This document shows positions 1-6,637 of a stretch of DNA of 15,522 bases, piece by piece. Position 1 is the first letter of the stretch. Every line of letters begins with the position of its first letter. Under the pieces are notes generated by a model. That model worked only from the letters and a program-made list of their open reading frames with translations, did no database searches and was not told the DNA's origin. This DNA comes from Candidatus Latescibacterota bacterium (GTDB taxonomy: Bacteria; Latescibacterota; UBA2968; UBA8231), in NCBI GenBank assembly GCA_003529325.1, contig DPVW01000391.1, forward strand, positions 1 to 15,522. Direction: 5' to 3'. Position numbers and translations under genes: made by a program.

Positions 1-141
1 TCGCGTTCAGTGTGGGTGATGTGAGACGAAGGATAGTTTCACCTTGTCAGATGAGCGTCATCACTGGACGGATAGAAAGGATAGATGGTGTTGTCAGGAA
101 TGGTCAAGAGAAAGAAATGTCAGCTAATTCCTTGCAGCCAC

Positions 142-168
142 TTGCACTCTGTAGCCAGTTGTTATAGC
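142..168 (+). promoter_or_regulatory. Weak candidate sigma-70-like promoter
   Basis: TTGCAC at 142-147 and TATAGC at 163-168 are separated by 15 bases, shorter than the usual 16-18. It lies just upstream of the 173-217 hairpin and about 236 bases before the proposed start codon at 404. The match is modest and the consensus for this organism is unknown, so this is only the best-looking candidate in the leader. Confidence 0.2.
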
Positions 169-172
169 GTTT

Positions 173-217
173 CTCAAGTGCAGACGGACACCGTGTCAGC
201 CCTGTCCCGCACTTGAG
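173..217 (+). repeat. Imperfect inverted repeat / hairpin in the leader
   Basis: The arms CTCAAGTGC (173-181) and GCACTTGAG (209-217) are perfectly complementary over 9 bp. Inside them GGACA (186-190) can pair with TGTCC (203-207), giving a two-step stem with a small internal loop and a 12-nt apical loop. An alternative inner palindrome, GACAC-C-GTGTC (187-197), looks like an operator half-site pair. There is no T-run after it, so it is a poor intrinsic terminator. It could be a 5' UTR structure, a protein-binding site, or the end of an upstream unit. Confidence 0.45.
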
Positions 218-403
218 GGTGTGCTCTGCCGACGACCAGTTCCGCAACATCCTGCACCGGCGACAGTCACCATCTGCATGTGCCTTCCTCAGCAGTTGGC
301 ACGATCAAGCGAGCCCACAAGAAGGCAGGGGATCCGAACAACCTTGACCCAGCAGACAACTCCCTTCCATAGGAAGGTGCCGGAGGGCCTCAGCTCGCCG
401 TTG

Positions 404-2104
404 ATGCCGACGGCCATCGCCTTCGGATTGACACTTCTCTTCACGAGCACCCCCGGCTGGTCCCAGGGTGCCCTGGACGACATCCCGGAGTACCGGGAGT
501 TCCCCGTGGTAGGCAGCCGTGTGGCGGTCTGGGTCGCGGCCCAGCTTCACCTCATGTTCGCCGCCTTCATTCTCGGTGTCCCACTCTTTGCCGTCATCAT
601 CGAATTCGTCGGTGTGCGCAGCGGCGACCCGCGCTACGACCGCATGGCCAAGGAATTCATCAAGCTGTGTCTCGTGGCCTTCTCCACCACGGCGATGTTC
701 GGCGCCGTGCTCGTGTTCCTGATGATCGGGTTCTATCCCCGCTTCTACGGCTACATGAGCAATATCTTCGCTCCCACGTACGTACTCTACGCGGCTCTCT
801 TTTTCGGAGAAACCTTCAGCCTCTATCTGTACTGGTACACGTGGGACCGGCTGATGAAGAAGAAGTGGCTGCACCTGACCTTCGGCGTGCTGCTCAACGT
901 CTTCGGCACGGCGATCATGTTCGTGGCCAATTCCTGGCTCACCTTCATGACCAGCCCGTCAGGGATAGACGAGCAGGGGGCCCTGATCAGCCTGGGGGAT
1001 GCGGTTTACAACTACACCTGGATGCCGATCAACATCCATCGCTTCATCGCCAACATCGCCTTCGGGGGAGCCGTCGTGGCGGCTTACGCGGCGGTTCGAT
1101 TCCTCACGGCCACGAGCGAATCGGACAAGGCCCATTACGACTGGATGGGATACACCGGCAACTTCATCGCCGTCAGCGCCCTCATCCCCCTGCCCTTCGC
1201 CGGGTACTGGCTCGCCAAGGAGATTTACGAGTTCAACCAGACCATGGGCATCAACATGATGGGCAGCCTGTTCTCGTGGCTGTTCATCATTCAGGCGGCC
1301 ATGATCGGGGTGCTCTTCCTGGGTGTGAACTTCTACCTGTGGTCGGGAATGGGCCGCATCAAAGGTGCTGAGAAATACAGCCGCTTTCGGCCTTTCGTAT
1401 TCGCAGTCCTCATCGCCTGTATCGCCGTGTGGGCAACTCCTAGGACCCTGATCCTTAGCCCGGTGGAGAAGGCGGCCATCGGCGGCGAACACCATCCGAT
1501 CGTCGGGGCCTTCGGAGTCATGTCGGCCAAGAACACGGCCGTAAACCTGATCATCCTCACCACCTTCCTGACCTTCCTCTTTTACCGTCGTTCCGGCAAG
1601 ACCCCGACGGTGAACTGGGCCAAGCCCGTCAACGTCGTGGTGACGGGGATCTTCGCCGCCGCCGCTGTGGCCGTGATCGCTCTGGGAGTCATGGGGTACT
1701 ACGTGCCCAGCCTGCAACGGGTGAACCTCCTGACCCCCGGGCAGGTAGGGGTCGTTCTGGCGGTGCTGTTCGTGGTGACCGTCATCGATGTTGTCCTCTA
1801 TCGAAAGGCCGCATCCACCGGCGAGGTGCAGTGGGGTAAGATGACGGACCGCTCTCAGTACATCCTCATACTGCTGGCAGTCACATTCTGCTCCATGATG
1901 GGGCTCATGGGGTATGTGCGGTCGGGCATCCGGGAGGACTGGCACGTATACGGCGTCATGAGAGACACCTCACCCGATGCCTTCACCCCGGCCCTGGGTG
2001 TCGCCTCCAACATCATCGCCGCCATCGTCATCATCTTTGGCGCCTTGATCTGCTTCATCTTCTGGCTCGGGTCGATGGGGGACAAGAAGGGGGCCGCCGA
2101 CTGA
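404..2104 (+). CDS. Cytochrome bd-like oxidase subunit I (CydA-like), divergent, no CydB
   Basis: Predicted 566-residue polytopic membrane protein related to the CydA subunit of cytochrome bd oxygen reductases. From the ATG at 404 (numbering used here) it starts with a signal-like helix (1-20), then about 12 further hydrophobic segments. CydA-like landmarks are His49 (QLHLMFAAF, matching the high-spin heme ligand near the CydA N-terminus), Glu136 in FFGETFSLYLYWYTWD (the conserved third-helix Glu), and His212 in IHRFIANIAFGG (matching the low-spin heme b ligand). The GRQPW motif is degenerate: GIREDW at 508-513, followed by HVYGVM. A long quinol loop is not evident, the Met ligand of heme b558 cannot be placed confidently, and the protein has more C-terminal helices than standard CydA. 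There is no cydB; c-type cytochrome genes follow 17 bases downstream. Likely a member of the non-quinol bd-like groups reported in Nitrospira and other phyla. In-frame alternative starts are TTG 401, GTG 377 and GTG 221; a GGAGG lies at 382-386. Confidence 0.8.
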   Translation: MPTAIAFGLTLLFTSTPGWSQGALDDIPEYREFPVVGSRVAVWVAAQLHLMFAAFILGVPLFAVIIEFVGVRSGDPRYDRMAKEFIKLCLVAFSTTAMFGAVLVFLMIGFYPRFYGYMSNIFAPTYVLYAALFFGETFSLYLYWYTWDRLMKKKWLHLTFGVLLNVFGTAIMFVANSWLTFMTSPSGIDEQGALISLGDAVYNYTWMPINIHRFIANIAFGGAVVAAYAAVRFLTATSESDKAHYDWMGYTGNFIAVSALIPLPFAGYWLAKEIYEFNQTMGINMMGSLFSWLFIIQAAMIGVLFLGVNFYLWSGMGRIKGAEKYSRFRPFVFAVLIACIAVWATPRTLILSPVEKAAIGGEHHPIVGAFGVMSAKNTAVNLIILTTFLTFLFYRRSGKTPTVNWAKPVNVVVTGIFAAAAVAVIALGVMGYYVPSLQRVNLLTPGQVGVVLAVLFVVTVIDVVLYRKAASTGEVQWGKMTDRSQYILILLAVTFCSMMGLMGYVRSGIREDWHVYGVMRDTSPDAFTPALGVASNIIAAIVIIFGALICFIFWLGSMGDKKGAAD

Positions 2105-2121
2105 AGGCGGACGGTTGATCT

Positions 2122-3501
2122 ATGCGTCACGCAGCTGTCAAGATTCTCAGCTTCGCTTTTCTCCTGGTAAGCCTGGGGGCATTTCTGGTGCAGGCGGCGC
2201 CTTTTCCCCTGGCCGACCAGAACATCCTGCCCTGGTCGGTGTGGGTGTTTCTGGCCATCTGCGTCAACATGGCGTTATGGCAGAAGCTCATGCGGGTGGC
2301 GACATTCACGCTCGCCGTGATCTGGTCCTACGCCCTGCTGGGCAATCTCATACCCCAGTCCAGTTCCGGCCCCGCCGTGGCCGTCGGGGATATCGAGCGC
2401 ACTCCAGAAGCTTTTGTCGCTGCGGGGAAGTCGATCTTCTACGGCAGCGGCAAGTGCTCCACCTGCCACGTCATCGGGCCGTCAGCGACAACGCCGCGCT
2501 GTCCGGACCTGAGCGATATCGGCATCAGTGGCGGAGGACGCCAAGAGGGCATGTCGACGCGGGAGTATCTGGTGGAAGCGCTCTATCTGCCGGAGGCCTA
2601 CCTGGTAAAGGGGTATGGCAACATCATGCCACCGGCGTGGAAGCCGCCACTCGCCCTCTCCGCCCTGGAAATCGAGACGCTGATCGCCTTTCTGCAGAGC
2701 CAGGGCGGCGAGCCGGATCTGACAGCCATTGTGCCGCCCATCGATATTGCCGCGGCCGCTTCGGTCACCGTCAAGGTGCCAGAGGGAGACCCGGAGGCCG
2801 GTCGACTGGTCTTTGTGGACGAGCTGCAGTGCAACAAGTGCCACCGCGTCGGCGCCGCCGAGGTTCAGCTGGAGGTCGGCCCCGACCTGACGGAGATAGG
2901 TGCCCTCAACACATTGGACTACATGGAGGAGTCGATCCTCGATCCCAACGCCAAGATCGTTCAGGGCTACGGATCGACGACGCTCAACCTGGCCAACGGC
3001 GAGCAGCTCACGGGAAGGCTCGTCAGGGAAGAGGGCGATGCTCTGGTGCTGCAGCTGGACGTGGTGGAGGAAGCCGAGGACGACGACTGGGGATGGGGCG
3101 AGGAGGAAGAGGAGGTGGAGATGGAGGAAGTGGTGGTGGAGGAAGGTGCCGGGGGGGGTCTCGAGCGACTCGTGCAGCGCCACGATCTGGCGCTGCAGCG
3201 CATCGCCGATACACGCTCGATTTCCGAGCGGGGGTACTTCTGGATCAGCGCCGTCGTCAGCGACGGCGGGAACAAGGTGAGCGGGCCAATAGAGAGCGAG
3301 AACGAGGCCAGCTTGACGATCCGCAGCGCCGACACTACCCTGACGATCGCCAAGAGCGATCTCTCCAACCTTACCGGGCGCAAGCTTCTGCTGCAGTCCA
3401 AGATGCCAAAATTCGACGATGTCATCACCGTGAGGCAATTTCGCGACCTGGTCGCTTATCTGGCCAGCCTCAAGGGCTCGATGCCGGAAACTGCCGAATG
3501 A
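2122..3501 (+). CDS. Membrane-anchored diheme cytochrome c with acidic insert
   Basis: Predicted 459-residue protein. Three hydrophobic segments near the N-terminus (about 8-26, 37-53 and 58-78) anchor it in the membrane, and the rest should lie in the periplasm. Two CXXCH heme c motifs are visible: CSTCH at 112-116 and CNKCH at 237-241. The likely sixth ligands are Met169 (NIMPPAW) and Met428 (SKMPKF). The second domain resembles the cytochrome-like domain common in Planctomycetes proteins (TIGR02603 type: NG-x-x-L-x-G, then a closing MP and a DLVAYLASL helix). That fold appears interrupted at about 313-395 by an insert beginning with a strongly acidic run (315-341, mostly Glu and Asp). It lies 17 bases after the CydA-like gene and 4 bases before the next cytochrome gene, so it is surely in the same operon. 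Likely role: electron carrier subunit of the bd-like complex. The heme-binding assignment is firm; the partner assignment is inference. Confidence 0.85.
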   Translation: MRHAAVKILSFAFLLVSLGAFLVQAAPFPLADQNILPWSVWVFLAICVNMALWQKLMRVATFTLAVIWSYALLGNLIPQSSSGPAVAVGDIERTPEAFVAAGKSIFYGSGKCSTCHVIGPSATTPRCPDLSDIGISGGGRQEGMSTREYLVEALYLPEAYLVKGYGNIMPPAWKPPLALSALEIETLIAFLQSQGGEPDLTAIVPPIDIAAAASVTVKVPEGDPEAGRLVFVDELQCNKCHRVGAAEVQLEVGPDLTEIGALNTLDYMEESILDPNAKIVQGYGSTTLNLANGEQLTGRLVREEGDALVLQLDVVEEAEDDDWGWGEEEEEVEMEEVVVEEGAGGGLERLVQRHDLALQRIADTRSISERGYFWISAVVSDGGNKVSGPIESENEASLTIRSADTTLTIAKSDLSNLTGRKLLLQSKMPKFDDVITVRQFRDLVAYLASLKGSMPETAE

Positions 3502-3505
3502 GGTC

Positions 3506-4246
3506 ATGAGACAGCTCTCGATTTTCTCCAGGGCGATGCTCCTCGTCGCTGTCTGCTACGTCGGCCTGGCCTACGGCATCAGGCCACCGCTGCCGGCGAG
3601 CATCGTCTACCTGTATATGGGTCTCATCATTATCGGGATCCTGTCGCAGATCGGTGTCGAAGACGAAAAGCTGAAGGAGTTCACCCGACCCATCAGGGAG
3701 CTGCTGGTCGACGAAGACAAGGCCCGCCGTCGACTCGTTGTCTTCACCCTCCTACCCCTGATCGTGGCCTTTGCCGTTTTCTCCAATACATCCGTCAGCA
3801 GCGTTCCGCCGGCCGAGCTGAGAACCATTCACCCGGCGCCTCCAAGGACAATCCAGTTTCGCGGCCGGGACATCGACCTCGCAGGGCTGGAGAACCCCTT
3901 GCGTCATGACGAACAGAACTACGATAGGCACGTGCAGGTGGGCCGTGCGACCTACTATCAGAACTGCCACTTCTGCCACGGCGACGACCTGGACGGGGAC
4001 GGTATGTTCGCCCACGCCTTCAATCCCCCGCCCGCAGACTTCACAGATCCCGGAACCATCGCCATGCTCCAGGAATCGTTTCTGTTCTGGCGCGTGAGCA
4101 AGGGAGGAAGGGGATTGCCGGCGGTCTCGGCGCCGTGGAGCTCGGCCATGCCGGCCTGGGAGGAGATGCTCACGGAGGAGGAGATCTGGCAGGTCATCCT
4201 CTTCATGTACGAGGCGACCGACCAGGTGCCCAGGACATGGGAGTGA
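3506..4246 (+). CDS. Membrane-anchored monoheme cytochrome c
   Basis: Predicted 246-residue protein with the same plan as its upstream neighbour: three N-terminal hydrophobic segments (about 10-24, 31-48, 77-93), then a periplasmic class I cytochrome c domain. The single heme motif is CHFCH at 154-158, followed by GDDLDGDG, typical of small cytochrome c domains. The likely Met ligand is Met215 (SSAMPAW), followed by the usual C-terminal helix (LTEEEIWQVILFMYEAT). The cytoplasmic loop at about 51-76 is highly charged. The start ATG follows the previous stop by 4 bases, with GAGG just upstream, suggesting translational coupling; the 3' end overlaps the next gene by 10 bases. Function as an electron-transfer subunit of the bd-like module is inferred from position. 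It could equally be a cytochrome that serves several partners. Confidence 0.85.
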   Translation: MRQLSIFSRAMLLVAVCYVGLAYGIRPPLPASIVYLYMGLIIIGILSQIGVEDEKLKEFTRPIRELLVDEDKARRRLVVFTLLPLIVAFAVFSNTSVSSVPPAELRTIHPAPPRTIQFRGRDIDLAGLENPLRHDEQNYDRHVQVGRATYYQNCHFCHGDDLDGDGMFAHAFNPPPADFTDPGTIAMLQESFLFWRVSKGGRGLPAVSAPWSSAMPAWEEMLTEEEIWQVILFMYEATDQVPRTWE

Positions 4247-5898
4247 GTGTGCAAGTTTCGAGACGGCTCGACCTGTTTGCTGTCATAGTCGCCTGTGCCC
4301 TGTGGGGAGGGATTCTCGCCGGGGACATGGCGGCCGCCGGGCAAGGCAAGGTCATATACGACGACAAGTGCGCACATTGTCACGGCGCGGAGGGAAAAGG
4401 CGACGGCTCCGGGGCCGACCGTCTGAGTCCACGCCCAAGGGATTTTACGCGAGGGCAGTACAAGATCCGTTCCACCGAGTCCCGGGAGCTGCCCACCGAC
4501 GACGACCTGTTCCGCATCGTCACCGACGGTATGCCGGGTACGTCCATGCCGGGCTGGCCCGGACTCAGTAACGAGGAACGGCGCGCGGTCGTGGCCTACA
4601 TCAAGACCTTCTCGAAGAGTTTCGAGCGCGCCACTGCGCCGCCGCTGGAGATAGCGATGGTGGATAGAGTCGCCCCTTCTGAGGAAAGCGTGGCGGAGGG
4701 ACGCAAAATCTTCGAGATGCTCGAATGCGCCAAGTGTCACGGCCAGCAGGGACGCGGCGACGGTCCCTCGGCTCTAGCCCTGCTGGATGAATGGAATTAT
4801 CCGACCCGACCGGCTGATCTGACCATGAGCTGGCGATTTCGGGGCGGAGACGCGGCCGATGATCTGTACAGGCGCTTCATGGCCGGTCTCGCGGGGACCC
4901 CCATGCCCTCGATCAAAGATGCTTTTCCCATCGATATGGAGGTCGAGGACATTCAGATCATGATCGAGGATGAGGAGGAGATCTCTCCTGAGGAACAGGA
5001 GAAGTACGACGACGCCATGCGCGACATACGCGTCCAGACATGGCACCTGGCCAACTACGTGCGCTCCCTGTCGCCGGCTCAGGAGCCGGAAGTGGGCATC
5101 GTCCTGGAATCTGCGCTCGTGGAAGGCGAGTTGCCGCAGACAGCCGATGACCCGCGCTGGGGGAAAGGGGAGGGCGTGATGTTTCCCCTCGCCGGGCAGA
5201 TCATCATCGAGCCCCGCCTCTTTACGCCGACCGTGACGGCCGTGTTCGCCAAGTCCATGCACAACGGGGAAGAGGTGGCCCTTCTCGTGACCTGGCACGA
5301 CCCCTCGCTGAGCATCTCCGCTGACGACGAGGCAGACGGCGGGGACGACGCCCTGGCCGTGCAGTTTCCCACGAAGATCTCCGACGGAGCGGTGCGCCCC
5401 TATTTCCTCATGGGTGACGCACGCCACGCCGCATACGCGTGGGTCTGGCAGGCGAGCCCATCTATGTCGCCGGAGGCGAGGGTGTCGGGAGACGTCAGGG
5501 AGGTGAGGGCGAACGGCATGACCAGGCTCCAGGAGCAGCCGGCGGATGCCCAGGATGTGCGCGGCAGGATCGCGTATGCCGATGGCCGCTACCAGCTTTT
5601 GATCCACAGATCCTTGCGGACGGAGGACAAGAAAGATCTCCAGTTCGAAGCGGGCGCATTTATTCCGATCGCCTTTGCAGCCTGGGACGGATCCAATGGG
5701 GAGGTGGGAACTCGGAGTTCGGTATCCACATGGTACTTCCTGCTCCTGGAAATGCCCGCCTCCAACAAGCCTTACCTCCTTGCCCTCGTGGGCGCCTTGC
5801 TGACGCTTGCAGTCCAGTTTGGGGCGAGGAGGAGCGCTCGGCGCGGGAGTGAAAGCAGACGAAATCTTTCCGGTAAATCGACAGAAACTCAAGTATAG
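4237..5898 (+). CDS. Diheme cytochrome c fused to ethylbenzene-dehydrogenase-like heme b domain
   Basis: Predicted 553-residue exported protein. I place the start at the ATG at 4237, which overlaps the previous gene by 10 bases and gives a proper signal peptide (about 1-34); an in-frame GTG at 4135 would overlap by over 100 bases. Two cytochrome c domains follow: CAHCH at 45-49 with Met104 (TSMPGW), and CAKCH at 164-168 with Met223 (TPMPS). An acidic insert (about 233-265) sits between Met223 and the closing helix LANYVRSL. Residues about 285-505 resemble the heme-b-binding gamma subunit of ethylbenzene dehydrogenase and related type II DMSO-reductase family enzymes (DPRWGK, FPLAGQ, VTWHDPS, DALAVQFP, RPYFLMGD, AYAWVWQA); Met392 in FLMGD is a candidate heme ligand. 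A C-terminal helix (512-529) followed by Arg-rich sequence anchors it. No molybdenum catalytic subunit is encoded beside it, so it probably acts here as an electron-transfer subunit. Confidence 0.8.
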   Translation: MGVSVQVSRRLDLFAVIVACALWGGILAGDMAAAGQGKVIYDDKCAHCHGAEGKGDGSGADRLSPRPRDFTRGQYKIRSTESRELPTDDDLFRIVTDGMPGTSMPGWPGLSNEERRAVVAYIKTFSKSFERATAPPLEIAMVDRVAPSEESVAEGRKIFEMLECAKCHGQQGRGDGPSALALLDEWNYPTRPADLTMSWRFRGGDAADDLYRRFMAGLAGTPMPSIKDAFPIDMEVEDIQIMIEDEEEISPEEQEKYDDAMRDIRVQTWHLANYVRSLSPAQEPEVGIVLESALVEGELPQTADDPRWGKGEGVMFPLAGQIIIEPRLFTPTVTAVFAKSMHNGEEVALLVTWHDPSLSISADDEADGGDDALAVQFPTKISDGAVRPYFLMGDARHAAYAWVWQASPSMSPEARVSGDVREVRANGMTRLQEQPADAQDVRGRIAYADGRYQLLIHRSLRTEDKKDLQFEAGAFIPIAFAAWDGSNGEVGTRSSVSTWYFLLLEMPASNKPYLLALVGALLTLAVQFGARRSARRGSESRRNLSGKSTETQV

Positions 5899-5904
5899 AA
5901 GGAG
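5899..5904 (+). promoter_or_regulatory. Ribosome binding site of the cupredoxin-like gene
   Basis: AAGGAG lies 6 bases before the ATG at 5911 and directly after the stop of the preceding cytochrome gene. It is the clearest Shine-Dalgarno match on the plus strand and fixes the start of the 5911 gene. Confidence 0.7.
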
Positions 5905-5910
5905 AATGAG

Positions 5911-6636
5911 ATGGGCGTTGGACAGCTGTCAATCGCAATCGCCGCCGCTATTGCTCTGGCTTCCGGTCCCGTGGTGTCGGGCACCATCAGTGGCGTGGTG
6001 AAGATAGATGCGAAGAAGATCCCGCCAGTAAGGCCGGTGAAGATGGAGAGCGATGCCGACTGTGTGGCCAAGCACACGGAGCCGCACATGTCTGAGCGCT
6101 ACGTCGTCGACGCTGACAAGAACGTGAAGTTCGTCTTCGTGTACATAAAGACCGGCCTCGAGGGGCAGACGTTCGAAACCCCCAAGAGACCCGGGGAACT
6201 GGATCAGGTCGGCTGCGCGTACGCCCCGCGTGTGATGGGCCTGATGGTGGGGCAGCCCCTGAGGGTCCTCAACAGCGACCGCCTCTTACACAACGTGCAC
6301 ATGACGCCCATGGTCAACGAGGAGTTCAACAAGGCCATGCCTGCACGTGTCAAAAAACTACCCGTGCCCGGCACGCAGTTTTCGCAGCCCGAGGTCATGA
6401 TCCCCTTCAAGTGCGACGTACACCCCTGGATGGCGGCGTATGTCGGCGTCCTGCCGCATCCCTTCTTCGCCGTGAGTGCAGCCGACGGCAGCTTCACCAT
6501 CGAGGACGTGCCCCCCGGGAAATACACCATCGAGGCGTGGCACGAGTTCTTCGCGGGAAAGGTTCAGGAGATCGAGGTGGCGGACGGTGCGCTGACGGTG
6601 AACTTCAGCCTCAGGCCGCCCAGCAAGAAGAAGTGA
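5911..6636 (+). CDS. Exported cupredoxin-like protein with C-terminal carboxypeptidase-regulatory-like domain
   Basis: Predicted 241-residue exported protein with a signal peptide at about 1-23. The middle resembles a cupredoxin fold: NSDRLLHNVHM (121-131) carries the candidate N-terminal His copper ligand (His127 or His130), and FKCDVHPWM (166-174) gives Cys168, His171 and Met174, a type 1 copper-like C-x2-H-x2-M arrangement. Cys51 and Cys102 are candidates for a disulfide. The C-terminal part, GSFTIEDVPPGKYTIEAWHE (193-212) and the strand after it, matches carboxypeptidase-regulatory-like beta-sandwich domains. It is the last gene of the plus-strand operon, 12 bases after the cytochrome, with a good Shine-Dalgarno. 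Such proteins are common beside cytochrome clusters but poorly characterised. A role as a periplasmic electron carrier or copper-delivery protein is inference; copper binding itself is not proven by the sequence. Confidence 0.75.
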   Translation: MGVGQLSIAIAAAIALASGPVVSGTISGVVKIDAKKIPPVRPVKMESDADCVAKHTEPHMSERYVVDADKNVKFVFVYIKTGLEGQTFETPKRPGELDQVGCAYAPRVMGLMVGQPLRVLNSDRLLHNVHMTPMVNEEFNKAMPARVKKLPVPGTQFSQPEVMIPFKCDVHPWMAAYVGVLPHPFFAVSAADGSFTIEDVPPGKYTIEAWHEFFAGKVQEIEVADGALTVNFSLRPPSKKK

Positions 6637-6637
6637 A

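Larger units (their letters stand above)
1..403. other. Non-coding leader upstream of the bd-like operon
   Basis: I find no convincing gene in this stretch. The reading frame of the following gene stays open back to a GTG at 221, but those 61 extra codons read as low-quality sequence (many Pro, Thr, Arg and Gln) ahead of a clear signal-peptide-like start at 404, so I treat it as untranslated. The region is less GC-rich than the genes. It holds three copies of GGATAG (31-36, 70-75, 79-84), a small palindrome at 50-62 (GATGA, GCG, TCATC) and an imperfect hairpin at 173-217 annotated separately. It probably contains the promoter of the plus-strand operon. Confidence 0.6.

Noticed and set aside
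31..84. Three copies of GGATAG in the leader
   Set aside because: Six-base copies at uneven spacing (39 and 9 bases) can arise by chance and match no binding site I recognise.
221..403. N-terminal extension of the CydA-like protein from a GTG at 221
   Set aside because: The 61 extra residues have no family resemblance and precede a signal-peptide-like start at 404. The extension would also run through the region just after the leader hairpin.
959..1945. Long open frame of 328 codons on the minus strand opposite the CydA-like gene
   Set aside because: It lies wholly antisense to a gene with clear membrane helices and family motifs. Its product is rich in His, Asp, Gly and Arg with no recognisable domain, as expected from GC-rich third positions.
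404..2104. Annotating this as ordinary cydA (quinol oxidase subunit I)
   Set aside because: No cydB is present, the GRQPW motif is degenerate, there is no clear quinol loop, and there are extra C-terminal helices, so the gene symbol would mislead.
2482..3507. Open frame of 341 codons on the minus strand opposite the diheme cytochrome gene
   Set aside because: The plus strand encodes two CXXCH domains across the same span. The antisense product has no coherent fold signals and no ribosome binding site.
4774..5892. Open frame of 372 codons on the minus strand opposite the fusion cytochrome
   Set aside because: Shadow of the 4237 gene, which shows heme motifs and an ethylbenzene-dehydrogenase-like domain; the antisense product shows none.
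4237..5898. Nitrite oxidoreductase or ethylbenzene dehydrogenase operon
   Set aside because: Only a gamma-like heme b domain is seen. There is no molybdopterin catalytic subunit or matching Fe-S subunit on the plus strand; the Fe-S protein at the right edge belongs to ACIII (followed by actC).
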